DNA from: Mucilaginibacter sp. cycad4
GTDB taxonomy: Bacteria; Bacteroidota; Bacteroidia; Sphingobacteriales; Sphingobacteriaceae
DNA length: 64,000 nt
Assembly: GCF_034263275.1 (NCBI RefSeq)
Contig: NZ_CP139559.1
Span: 3,348,001 to 3,412,000, forward strand
Direction: 5' to 3'
Below, piece by piece: positions 50,496 to 57,732 of this stretch (the stretch's first letter is position 1; each line of letters opens with the position of its first letter). Below the pieces are notes generated by a model. It searched no databases. It had not been told where the DNA came from and saw only the letters and a program-made list of their open reading frames with translations. Both the position numbers and the translations under genes were made by a program.

Positions 50496-51935
50496 ATGCT
50501 ATACCACATACTAAAGGGAATGGTTTGCGTATGCCTTTTAACAGGCATGGCCCAAAATACCTATGCTCAAAAAAACACGCTCAATCAATTAAGATTACAA
50601 GCAGCCCGGCATAAAAATGATACTGCAGGTGTTGAACCATTAAGGCAAATAAGCTTACAACTACAAGCTAACCGGCCCGATAGCGCACTCATCTATGCCC
50701 AACAGGGGCTTGAGCTGGCCCGCAAATTCTCATTCAAAAAAGGCGAAGCCGATTGCATGAACAGACTGGGTGTGGTTTTATGGAAAAATGGCAAATATGA
50801 CCAGGCCCTTTCTTTTTTACTCAACTCATTAAAAATACGCGAAGAAATTAACGACCGGCTCGGCATTTTAAAAAGCCTAAGCGATATAGGCATTGTTTAC
50901 TCCGATCAATTGGATAACGTAAAAGCCCTCTCCTACCATTTTAAGGCTAAAGCTGTCGCCGAAGAACTACATGAAACAGCGCGCCTGGGCATTATCCTGG
51001 CCAATATCGGCAACTGTTACATTAAACTTAACAAGGTTGATTCGGCTTTAAACTATGAAATGCAGGCTTACACCATAAAGCAAAGCCTGAAAGATACGGC
51101 TACCATGCCAAACACCCTATCCATTTTAGGCGATATCAACTATAAAATGGGGCATACAGCCTTAGCGCTCGATTATTACCGTGTAAGTATAAACTATGCA
51201 GCAAAAACAAACGATCAAAACAGCCTTGCCGACAGCTATAACAGCATAGCACAACTCTATAAGCAAACAGGCATGGCCGATTCAAGCATCTATTATGCAA
51301 CGCTGGCCCTTAATGCTGCAAAAAATGCGTTATATCCCGAGGGGATTTTCCATGCCAGCAACCTGCTTACCGATGTGTACCGGGGCAAAAGTGAGCACCT
51401 CGAACTGCTTTATTTAAAAACCGCCCTTGCCGCCAAAGACAGTATGTTCAATGCCGAAAAAATTAAGCAGATCCAAACCCTAAGCTTTAACGAAGCAGCC
51501 CGGCAGGAAGAAATTGCCGAAGAAAAGCACCGCGAAGAGGAAGCCCGGATAATTAACCTGCAAATGGTAGGCATTGCTGTGTTTATCCCAACATTTTTCC
51601 TGGTGGTATTACTGCTGAGCAAAAGCCGCACCCACCGTAAGGTAATCGAGTTTATGAGCGTGTTATGCCTGCTGCTGGCCTTTGAGTTTCTTACCCTGCT
51701 CATCCACCCTGTGGTACAGCGCCTCAGTAACCATTTGCCCGTGCTTGAACTGGTGATCCTGGTATGCCTGGCCTCCGTACTGGTACCTTTCCATCACAAG
51801 CTTACACGCTTCATGCATGAGCGCCTGGTACACGGGCATAAGCCCCAGCACCCTCCGGTTGCGGCAGCGGTACCTTCGCCAGAGAAAAAGGAAAATAAAC
51901 CACCTGCCGCAAAACGCAAGCCTGCGCAAGGTTAA
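50496..51935 (+). CDS. Membrane TPR protein
   Basis: 479 residues. Signal peptide, then about six TPR units over 35-325 (for example ALIYAQQGLELARKFSFKKGEADCMNRLGVVLWKNGKYDQAL). A short coiled coil (EEIAEEKHREEEARI) leads to three C-terminal TM helices (350-370, 385-405, 420-440) and a basic, proline-rich tail. The layout is that of the sensor half of TPR-type histidine kinases or LuxR proteins, but no output domain is present. Possible partner: the acidic repeat peptide upstream. Confidence 0.85.
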   Translation: MLYHILKGMVCVCLLTGMAQNTYAQKNTLNQLRLQAARHKNDTAGVEPLRQISLQLQANRPDSALIYAQQGLELARKFSFKKGEADCMNRLGVVLWKNGKYDQALSFLLNSLKIREEINDRLGILKSLSDIGIVYSDQLDNVKALSYHFKAKAVAEELHETARLGIILANIGNCYIKLNKVDSALNYEMQAYTIKQSLKDTATMPNTLSILGDINYKMGHTALALDYYRVSINYAAKTNDQNSLADSYNSIAQLYKQTGMADSSIYYATLALNAAKNALYPEGIFHASNLLTDVYRGKSEHLELLYLKTALAAKDSMFNAEKIKQIQTLSFNEAARQEEIAEEKHREEEARIINLQMVGIAVFIPTFFLVVLLLSKSRTHRKVIEFMSVLCLLLAFEFLTLLIHPVVQRLSNHLPVLELVILVCLASVLVPFHHKLTRFMHERLVHGHKPQHPPVAAAVPSPEKKENKPPAAKRKPAQG

Positions 51936-52223
51936 GGTAACTTTATTAGCCGTCGCCGGTAACAAAGACATGGTGAGGTTAAGAAAAAACTTTGCGACTT
52001 AGCGCCTTTGCGAGAAAACATCCGCTAAACATAACTAACCCAACCCCCTCCCCGGTTAAAATCACGGTTAAAAATTGGGTTAATGATTTTTTATGGGTTA
52101 AAACGTTGGTTATCGGCCATTTTTTAACCTATAATTGCCTTGCCTGTAAATAATTAACCAATAATTAAAAAAACCTTATTCCGCTACCGGGCCATAACCC
52201 TATTACTAACCATCATTTATCAT
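51936..52223. other. Spacer with repeated GGTTAA words upstream of GH76
   Basis: GGTTAAAAT, GGTTAAAAATTGGGTTAATG, GGGTTAAAACG and TTGGTTATCGG recur between 52045 and 52115. They could be binding sites for a regulator of the GH76 gene. No gene seen. Confidence 0.45.
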
Positions 52224-53354
52224 ATGAAAAAACTGAACTACTTTTTGATCCTGAACCTGTTCATTACCATTGTAAGCTGCAGCAAGGGCAAGGATATTAC
52301 ACCCGTTACCACTAAACCTGCAACGGATACTACCAAAACCGATAACAGTACAGGATTTAGCAGCGCCGATGCCGATCTTGCCTATACAGCCTTCAATAAC
52401 GCTTTTTACGACTCGAACAATAAACTTTACTTCAGCACTACTAAAAAAGATGGCGTAGCCGCCATATGGACACAGGCTATTTACTGGGATATGGCCATGA
52501 ATGTTTACGAGCGCACCAAAACCCCGGCACAGCTTACACGCATTGGCGATATATACCAGGGTAATTATAATCATTACGATGGCTATAACTGGAACAATAC
52601 CACCGTTTGGTTTATTTATGACGATATGATGTGGTGGGTTATTGCCCTGGCGCGCGCTAATCAGCTTACCGGCAATGCCACTTATCTTGAAAAAGCAAAA
52701 TCCGGGTTCGACAGGGTTTGGAATGGCTCATACGATCCGATAGATGGCGGTATGTTCTGGGATTTTCAGCACAGCGGCAAAAACTCATGTATCAACTTCC
52801 CTACCGTTATAGCAGCCATGAAACTATATAATATCACTAAGGATGTCTCTTATCTTAATAAGGCTAAATCTATCTATTCATGGTCGAAAACTAATTTGGT
52901 TGATGCATCCGGTAAAGTGAACGACAATAAAATAGGCAATAACCCTCCGGGTGGCCAGGATTATACTTATAACTCAGGTACCGCCATTGGCGCGGCTATG
53001 GCATTGTACAAGCAAACCAACGATGCAGCTTACCTTAACGATGCCAAATTGTATGCCGATTATGTAAAAAACAATATGTGCACCAACGGCATATTGCCTG
53101 CCGAAGGGGACTTTAACGAACAGGGTGTTCTGAAAGCCATTTTCGCTCAATACATAGTGCAGCTGATCAATGAGGGTGCCCAAAGCCAATACCTGAGCTG
53201 GATCCAAACCAATGTTAACTCAGGCTGGAAAAATCGTGATAGCCGGAACCTTACTTATCGTAATTATGCGGTACCTACCCCAACCGGCGATATCCAATCA
53301 TACGAAGCCAGCAGCATCGTAACTTTTATGCAGCTGATCCCACCAACTAAGTAA
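52224..53354 (+). CDS. Glycoside hydrolase family 76 lipoprotein
   Basis: 376 residues. The signal peptide ends in VSCSKG, a lipobox, so it is anchored in the outer membrane. A Thr/Lys-rich linker precedes the (alpha/alpha)6 barrel. The catalytic Asp pair is in WFIYDDMMWWVIAL near 133, the GH76 signature, and GGMFWDFQHSGKNSC and PGGQDYTYNSGTAIGA are typical. GH76 enzymes are endo-alpha-1,6-mannanases acting on fungal or bacterial mannans. The GH92 mannosidase at 61.3 kb would act on the products' side chains. Confidence 0.93.
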   Translation: MKKLNYFLILNLFITIVSCSKGKDITPVTTKPATDTTKTDNSTGFSSADADLAYTAFNNAFYDSNNKLYFSTTKKDGVAAIWTQAIYWDMAMNVYERTKTPAQLTRIGDIYQGNYNHYDGYNWNNTTVWFIYDDMMWWVIALARANQLTGNATYLEKAKSGFDRVWNGSYDPIDGGMFWDFQHSGKNSCINFPTVIAAMKLYNITKDVSYLNKAKSIYSWSKTNLVDASGKVNDNKIGNNPPGGQDYTYNSGTAIGAAMALYKQTNDAAYLNDAKLYADYVKNNMCTNGILPAEGDFNEQGVLKAIFAQYIVQLINEGAQSQYLSWIQTNVNSGWKNRDSRNLTYRNYAVPTPTGDIQSYEASSIVTFMQLIPPTK

Positions 53355-53374
53355 ACATTATTCGCAACCATCTT

Positions 53375-53420
53375 CCCGCAGGAACGCGAAGGAGCCTTTG
53401 CACCTCCGCGTTCCTGCGGG
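53375..53420. terminator. Strong hairpin between GH76 and the convergent gene
   Basis: CCCGCAGGAACGCG (53375-53388) and CGCGTTCCTGCGGG (53407-53420) are exact complements, with inner GGAG/CTCC. Probably a bidirectional terminator. Confidence 0.75.
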
Positions 53421-53431
53421 CTTATACCTAA

Positions 53432-53767
53432 TCAAATGGTCCACAATTGCGGTGTATCCCTGAAATGACTGATCTCCTCAATCACTTCCAGTACTTCATC
53501 GGGCGATAGCTCATTTTCGCCGTCGGCAACGTAACTAAACACTTTTCCGGGTTGCTCAAAAGTAATATACCCCAGGTAATCGGGGTTATTCTTTTTATTC
53601 ACCTGCAAAAGCTTATCAGGCTGGTTAAGCTTGCCTAAAGTTGAATTATTCCGGCGATAAATACTGTAAGTATAGGTTAACACCGGGTGCCCGTCTGCAT
53701 GGGCATCACTATCCGGCATTATAAGAAGTGTTAAATTTTTAGCTATAGTAATAAAGAATGGCTTCAT
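53432..53767 (-). CDS. Hypothetical protein
   Basis: 111 residues from the ATG at 53767. MKPFFITIAKNLTLLIMPDSDAHADGHPVLTYTYSIYRRN then GYITFEQPGKVFSYVADGENELSPDEVLEVIEEISHFRD. No family recognised; a soluble alpha/beta fold seems likely. Confidence 0.65.
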   Translation of the reverse strand: MKPFFITIAKNLTLLIMPDSDAHADGHPVLTYTYSIYRRNNSTLGKLNQPDKLLQVNKKNNPDYLGYITFEQPGKVFSYVADGENELSPDEVLEVIEEISHFRDTPQLWTI

Positions 53768-53928
53768 ATGTAGTATTAAGTGTAGCAACAAAATATAGCA
53801 AGAGGAATGCCATAATCATTGTTTCTATAAAATTAATTTACTTTCAGTATAAATAATATTTTTCAATAAAGATTGAATTATGGCATGATTTTTAAAGTGT
53901 TATATATAACAAACTAAAACATCAAACT

Positions 53929-54084
53929 ATGAGATCACTATTGTATATCATCGCAGTTATCCTCATTATAGGATGGGCGATCAGTGTTTTTGCCTATTCG
54001 GCAACAGGTTTAATTCACGCTTTATTGGTAATTGCCGTTATTTCATTTTTACTTGGCATTATCAGAAGCCCTTCAGCAGTTTAA
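53929..54084 (+). CDS. lmo0937-type small membrane protein
   Basis: 51 residues, ATG at 53929. MRSLLYIIAVILIIGWAISV and a second helix ALLVIAVISFLLGIIRS make a two-TM hairpin of the lmo0937 family, widespread stress-associated proteins of unknown role. A clear terminator follows. Confidence 0.85.
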   Translation: MRSLLYIIAVILIIGWAISVFAYSATGLIHALLVIAVISFLLGIIRSPSAV

Positions 54085-54107
54085 AAACTATTTTTATAAG
54101 AAAACAG

Positions 54108-54130
54108 AACGCGGGCCGCAAGCCCGCGTT
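54108..54130 (+). terminator. Terminator after the lmo0937-type gene
   Basis: AACGCGGGC (54108-54116), loop CGCAA, GCCCGCGTT (54122-54130), then TATTGTTTT. Confidence 0.85.
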
Positions 54131-54208
54131 TATTGTTTTGAATTTAAGCTAAAAATGTCACACAAACTTTAATAACATTTGTTTAGTGTTACTATAAGCT
54201 GTACTACG

Positions 54209-54529
54209 ATGACATTAAGCGACGAAGAATTCAGGGAAGAATATAAACCACTGCACATCCCTTCACATTTTGATCCACAGGATACCCAGCAAAATAAGGC
54301 TATATATGCGCTGGCACAAATTGGCGAAGGTACGGCAGACAGTGTACTGAAAGAGCTGGGAACCCTTCAGCCCGGTATTGTGAACGAACAGGTCACCGCG
54401 CTGGTTAAAACCACTCTTGTCAGCCTTTACAATAAAGGCCTCATTAAAGGCGAAGAACATAACGGGCAAATGCATTACAACCTCAGCAAGATCACCGAGG
54501 CTAATGACGGCTCAACGAGGCACGAATAG
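54209..54529 (+). CDS. Hypothetical protein, possibly winged-helix
   Basis: 106 residues from the ATG at 54209. AIYALAQIGEGTADSVLKELGTLQPGIVNEQVTALVKTTLVSLYNKGLIKGEEHNGQMHYNLSK has the helix-turn-helix plus hairpin rhythm of a winged helix, read as a fold guess only. It ends directly at the stop of the convergent DUF2461 gene. Confidence 0.7.
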   Translation: MTLSDEEFREEYKPLHIPSHFDPQDTQQNKAIYALAQIGEGTADSVLKELGTLQPGIVNEQVTALVKTTLVSLYNKGLIKGEEHNGQMHYNLSKITEANDGSTRHE

Positions 54530-55216
54530 TTAATCTTCTTCTCCGTTTACATTGGCAGTAAGCACATCGCTCATATAATCAAAAAAGGGCCGCATGCTTT
54601 TAAAAGTATCCGAAGCTTTTTTTATGAAATCCGGGCTTAAAGCCTCCCCATCGGTAAAGCGCCGTCTTACTAAAAACTGTTTGTAACGCAGCAGTTCGAT
54701 AGCCTCATGATCTGCAGCATAACCTTTGGGTGCGGTTTTCAGCTGCTCGCCTTCCAAAACGCCAAAAGCTGTTGTAAATTCTTTACTGCCGATGATTTGT
54801 TTCAAAGGTGAAGCATCAAAAGCGATGTCGTCGCGGATCCGCTTAAGATCGGGCGTATCCGGGGCCCAAAAGCCGCCTGCTATAAATGTATTGCCCGGTT
54901 CCAGGTGAAAATAATAACCACCGCGGCGGTGCTTGCCTGCCCGTTTAAAATTACCGCTCCAGTTAGTTTTAAAAGGCGTTTTATCTTTCGAAAAACGGAT
55001 ATCGCGGTAAATGCGGTGCAGGGCCTTTTTTGCGCTGGGCGTTTCGATAACATCATGCGTATTGAGCAGGTTCAATAACCCGGCAGTAAAAACCTCCACC
55101 AGTTCAAGCTGCTGTTGATATGCCTCTTTATGTTGAGCAAACCAGTCGCGGTTACTGTTCTGTTTCAATTGCCTCATAAAATCAAAGCTGGAGGCGGGTA
55201 ATATTAGCTGGCTCAT
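54530..55216 (-). CDS. DUF2461/TIGR02453-family protein
   Basis: 228 residues. FDFMRQLKQNSNRDWFAQHKEAYQQ, then KKALHRIYRDIRFSKDKTPFKTNWSGNF and GGYYFHLEPGNTFIAGGFWAP are the family signature. The family is widespread with no proven function. Convergent with the 106-residue gene. Confidence 0.92.
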   Translation of the reverse strand: MSQLILPASSFDFMRQLKQNSNRDWFAQHKEAYQQQLELVEVFTAGLLNLLNTHDVIETPSAKKALHRIYRDIRFSKDKTPFKTNWSGNFKRAGKHRRGGYYFHLEPGNTFIAGGFWAPDTPDLKRIRDDIAFDASPLKQIIGSKEFTTAFGVLEGEQLKTAPKGYAADHEAIELLRYKQFLVRRRFTDGEALSPDFIKKASDTFKSMRPFFDYMSDVLTANVNGEED

Positions 55217-55409
55217 AATTAAAAATGATCTGCAAAAAGCAGGAAAGCCAAATTAAAGAAATTTGCAGGGTGTCCAAAATTGAATCCGCCTGCACTGCTT
55301 AATAATACATTTAAATGATGGATAAGGCATCCGAACTTCCCCTCAAAACAAAAATGTGACACTTGTTTTTTGTCGAAAAACCTATCTTAGCCAAACAATC
55401 AAACCTGCT

Positions 55410-56201
55410 ATGAAAAGGCGATCCTTTGTTAAATCAACCCTGTTAACCGGTGTTACCGCAACTGTTTTACCCGCTATGAGCAAAGCTACAGAAACTTCCC
55501 CCAGGGCTGCCGAATACTATGAACTAAGGGTATACAACCTTAAAAACCCGGAACAGCAAAAACTGGTAGAGGATTTTCTGAAAGATACCGCTATACCTGC
55601 TTTCAACCGGTTAGGTGTAAAACATGTTGGTGTATTTACCGAAATGAAGCCCGAGGGCCAAACCAGGCTTTTTGTGCTGGTGCAGTTTAACAGTCTTGCC
55701 CATTTTGCAACAGTGACCGATAGTTTCGCCGGCGATGCAGAACTACAGGCCAAAGGCGCTGCTTACCTTAGTACCCCTGCCGCGGCCCCGGCTTATGAAC
55801 GGATAGAAAGTTCTTTGTTAAAAGCATTTGTACACATGCCGCACCTGGAAGCACCTGAAAATAAAACGAGGATCTTTGAGTTGAGGCAGTATCAAAGCGC
55901 AACTGAAGCCGCAGGTAAAAAGAAGATTGAAATGTTTAATAATGAAGGCGAAATAGATGTATTTAAACGCCTCGGTTTTAAACCTGTTTTTTGGGGCGAA
56001 ACCGTAATAGGTTCACAAAGGCCTAATCTTACCTATATGATCACCTTTGATGATCTTGATGCCAAGAATACCCACTGGAAAGCTTTTGGAAGCGATCCGC
56101 AATGGAAAAAGATCAGCGCTATGCCCGAATATGCCGATGCCCTGCTGGTGAGCAAAATAACATCAACTATGCTGGTGCCTGCAGCATATTCGCAGATCTA
56201 A
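55410..56201 (+). CDS. Exported NIPSNAP-family protein
   Basis: 263 residues from the ATG at 55410, giving a Tat-type signal (MKRRSFVKSTLLTGVTATVL). Two NIPSNAP modules follow: YYELRVYNLKNPEQQKLVEDFL and RIFELRQYQSATEAAGKKKIEMF. The dimeric alpha/beta barrel-like fold is known; the role is not. A CTTACGAAG/CTTCGTAAG hairpin after the stop may terminate it. Confidence 0.88.
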   Translation: MKRRSFVKSTLLTGVTATVLPAMSKATETSPRAAEYYELRVYNLKNPEQQKLVEDFLKDTAIPAFNRLGVKHVGVFTEMKPEGQTRLFVLVQFNSLAHFATVTDSFAGDAELQAKGAAYLSTPAAAPAYERIESSLLKAFVHMPHLEAPENKTRIFELRQYQSATEAAGKKKIEMFNNEGEIDVFKRLGFKPVFWGETVIGSQRPNLTYMITFDDLDAKNTHWKAFGSDPQWKKISAMPEYADALLVSKITSTMLVPAAYSQI

Positions 56202-56214
56202 AATTCTTTTGTGC

Positions 56215-56246
56215 AGCCTTACGAAGTTTTGAAACCTTCGTAAGGC
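56215..56246 (+). terminator. Hairpin after the NIPSNAP gene
   Basis: GCCTTACGAAG and CTTCGTAAGGC are 11-bp complements with loop TTTTGAAAC, then TTTC. Confidence 0.6.
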
Positions 56247-56312
56247 TTTCAAAGCCAGATTTTTCGTATTTCGTTGAATGCCCTATTTTTCATAAATTTG
56301 ATTAACAACAGC

Positions 56313-56477
56313 ATGGAGGCAAACAGGCAAACACTCAGCGAGGCTGAGATTGAACTTCTGAAAGAAGGCTTGAAACGAAGTTATAAAGAGCGTTTTCAAA
56401 TGGCCACCCGTTTGTACAAGATACAGCAAACCATGAACAAGGCTTCGATAGTACATAAACCATTTATCAGCAAATAA
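56313..56477 (+). CDS. Small hypothetical protein paired with a nucleotidyltransferase
   Basis: 54 residues from the ATG at 56313 (MEANRQTLSEAEIELLKEGLK). One long helix with basic C-terminal half (RSYKERFQMATRLYKIQQTM). It ends 3 nt before the start of the nucleotidyltransferase-like gene, a toxin-antitoxin-like spacing. Confidence 0.75.
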   Translation: MEANRQTLSEAEIELLKEGLKRSYKERFQMATRLYKIQQTMNKASIVHKPFISK

Positions 56478-56480
56478 TCT

Positions 56481-56963
56481 GTGGATGTATTTGACAAGGA
56501 AATATTAAGTTTCTGGCAAGCACTCCAGGACTTTAATGTGCAATATATTATGGTTGGCGGATTCGCCATCAACCTGCATGGCTATCAACGATTTACAGGA
56601 GACCTTGATATCTGGATAAAAGATACCCTGCAAAACAGGCAACAACTGCGCAAAGTTTTTATCAGTTGCAATATGGGCGACTTCCCAATGATTGAACATA
56701 TGCAATTTGTACCCGGCTGGACAGATTTCCAACTTAACAATAGCCTCAAATTAGATATACTTATCGATATGAAAGGCCTCGAAGGTTATTCATTCGATGA
56801 ATGCCTGGAGATGGCTTCTGTAGCAGAAATTGAAAAAGTGAAAGTGCCTTTTTTGCATATCAATCAATTGATTGCAAATAAAAGAGTAATAAACCGACCT
56901 AAAGACCAAATCGATATCATAGCTCTTGAACAGATCCGTAAGTTAAGGGACGAACAGACCTGA
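56481..56963 (+). CDS. Nucleotidyltransferase-like protein (DUF6036/MNT type)
   Basis: 160 residues from a GTG at 56481; no in-frame ATG lies before the core. VGGFAINLHGYQRFTGDLDIWIKD near 25-48 is the GG...DLDIW nucleotidyltransferase motif and LDILIDMKG provides a third acidic residue. Similar proteins adenylylate partner toxins or act as abortive-infection nucleotidyltransferases. Its 54-residue partner overlaps functionally by spacing. Located just upstream of the tRNA block. Confidence 0.82.
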   Translation: MDVFDKEILSFWQALQDFNVQYIMVGGFAINLHGYQRFTGDLDIWIKDTLQNRQQLRKVFISCNMGDFPMIEHMQFVPGWTDFQLNNSLKLDILIDMKGLEGYSFDECLEMASVAEIEKVKVPFLHINQLIANKRVINRPKDQIDIIALEQIRKLRDEQT

Positions 56964-57223
56964 TCTCACAGTCTCATATAAAAATTCCCGTTTCCAAATC
57001 CCTGCCCTCCTCTACATTCCCATACTGCCTGTTTGAAGATTTGTTTAAATAAATATTGCCTTAAATTAAGACCAAAAGACCCTTGATTTTGTGAGAGGCC
57101 AAAAAGGAGCGCAATTTTTGCTGAAACTTATAACCTTTTATCAATCACCATAAAACTAAAAAAATACCAAACAAAATACGATAAAAATACTATTAAATAA
57201 ATAAAAAACAATAGTTATCCATG
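56964..57223. other. Gene-free AT-rich spacer before the tRNA operon end
   Basis: No gene or clear repeat. A ribosome-binding-like AAAGGAGC near 57100 leads to no open frame. Confidence 0.5.
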
Positions 57224-57240
57224 CCCGGCTCTGCGCCGGG
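57224..57240 (-). terminator. Probable terminator of the tRNA operon
   Basis: CCCGGC (57224-57229) pairs with GCCGGG (57235-57240). On the minus strand the run ATTGTTTTTTATTT follows after a 14-nt gap. It lies 51 nt after tRNA-Cys. Confidence 0.6.
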
Positions 57241-57291
57241 ATTATGAAAGCTATGACCTGGCATAATGCTATTACGCAGGCAAAATAAAAG

Positions 57292-57365
57292 AGGCCGGTA
57301 CAAGATTCGAACTTGCGGACATTCCTTTTGCAGAGGACTCCCTTGAACCACTCGGGCAACCGGCC
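57292..57365 (-). tRNA. tRNA-Cys (GCA)
   Basis: Acceptor GGCCGGT/ACCGGCC is perfect; D-arm CCCGAGTGGTTCAAGGG; anticodon loop CTGCAAA gives GCA after T33; T-arm GCAAG-TTCGAAT-CTTGT; discriminator T; no encoded CCA. 74 nt. Third tRNA of the minus-strand trio. Cys codons TGT occur twice in the leader peptide at 57608-57667 and once in the M-C-I minigene. Confidence 0.9.
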
Positions 57366-57371
57366 ATATTG

Positions 57372-57444
57372 TGGAAATAAAAGGACTTGAACCTTTAACC
57401 GACACCGTATAAGGGTGCTGCTCTAACCATTAAGCTACATTTCA
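57372..57444 (-). tRNA. tRNA-Ile (UAU), unusual
   Basis: D-arm GCTT-AATGGTTA-GAGC; anticodon stem GCACC/GGTGT, loop CTTATAC giving TAT (reads AUA); T-arm AAAGG-TTCAAGT-CCTTT. The acceptor TGAAATG/TATTTCC has a T1-C72 mismatch. Most bacteria read AUA with a lysidine-modified CAU tRNA, so a TAT anticodon is rare and suggests an accessory tRNA. 73 nt, 6 nt upstream of tRNA-Cys. ATA codons occur three times in the leader peptide and once in the minigene. Confidence 0.75.
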
Positions 57445-57457
57445 AGCTGTAAATCAG

Positions 57458-57531
57458 TAGGGTAACCCGGACTCGAACAGGGAGCCTCCACATCCCAAAT
57501 GTGGTAATCTGACCAATTGATATACTACCCT
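57458..57531 (-). tRNA. tRNA-Pro (UGG), unusual
   Basis: Acceptor AGGGTAG/TTACCCT, so A1-U72 instead of the usual Pro C1-G72; anticodon stem CCACA/TGTGG, loop TTTGGGA giving TGG with G37; T-arm CCCTG-TTCGAGT-CCGGG with one T-C mismatch. First tRNA after the leader terminator, 6 to 8 nt from its T run. CCA and CCC codons are in the leader peptide. Confidence 0.78.
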
Positions 57532-57538
57532 GTAAAGC

Positions 57539-57573
57539 AAAAAATCCCCTTAGTTTTTATCTAAGAGGATTTT
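57539..57573 (-). terminator. Attenuator terminator upstream of the tRNA operon
   Basis: Minus-strand AAAATCCTCTTAG (57573-57561), loop ATAAAAA, CTAAGGGGATTTT (57553-57541), then TT: 13 bp with one T-G pair and a run of six T. It lies between the leader peptide and tRNA-Pro, so transcription of the tRNAs requires reading through it. Its left arm can instead pair with 57613-57624. Confidence 0.85.
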
Positions 57574-57624
57574 CATGTTGTTTATATTTCTTACTATATA
57601 CACATAGCTATCTCCTCTGATAAA
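57556..57624 (-). promoter_or_regulatory. Candidate antiterminator pairing
   Basis: Minus-strand TTTATCAGAGGA (57624-57613) is complementary to TCCTCT-ta-GATAAA (57569-57556): 12 base pairs with a 2-nt bulge. The right part overlaps the terminator left arm and loop, so the two folds exclude each other. The left part overlaps the leader codons TAT CAG AGG, so a ribosome that reaches the stop would block it. Confidence 0.72.
57594..57605 (-). CDS. Candidate M-C-I minigene in the leader
   Basis: ATG TGT ATA TAG, preceded 6 nt upstream by AGAGGAG, a strong Shine-Dalgarno sequence in a genome that seldom uses one. It encodes Met-Cys-Ile and again uses the Cys TGT and Ile ATA codons. Chance cannot be excluded for so short a frame. 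Confidence 0.35.
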   Translation of the reverse strand: MCI

Positions 57625-57667
57625 TCAGTATGGGTGATGGACACTGTATACATATTGTTGTTTTCAT
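57608..57667 (-). CDS. Attenuation leader peptide rich in Ile, Cys and Pro codons
   Basis: ATG at 57667, TAG at 57608; MKTTICIQCPSPILIYQRR. Codons 5-13 read ATA TGT ATA CAG TGT CCA TCA CCC ATA: seven of nine are codons for Ile, Cys or Pro, the three amino acids of the tRNAs downstream, and the Ile codons are the rare ATA read by the UAU tRNA. The ATG lies about 13 nt after the TTTG box, giving a short leader. It ends over the left arm of the antiterminator. Confidence 0.78.
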   Translation of the reverse strand: MKTTICIQCPSPILIYQRR

Positions 57668-57670
57668 GAT

Positions 57671-57690
57671 GCAATGATACAAAAAATATT
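57671..57690 (-). promoter_or_regulatory. Promoter of the tRNA operon
   Basis: On the minus strand TATTTTTTG (57688-57680) then TATCA; the same TTTGTATCA follows the -7 boxes of rtcB and the TROVE gene. Upstream is very AT-rich with no copy of the WYL-type operator. Confidence 0.5.
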
Positions 57691-57732
57691 TAAATAAAAA
57701 ATAATTATGAAAAAATATTTATAAAATTATTT

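Noticed and set aside
50236..51935. Ribosomally made and modified peptide cluster
   Set aside because: The repeat peptide is suggestive, but there is no ATP-grasp, radical SAM, lanthionine or protease/transport gene nearby.
57156..57405. Two overlapping minus-strand open frames of 67-70 codons
   Set aside because: They run through tRNA-Cys and tRNA-Ile genes; the tRNA folds explain the sequence.
57292..57531. tRNA block as a phage or island attachment site
   Set aside because: No integrase and no direct repeat of a tRNA 3-prime end are seen in the window.
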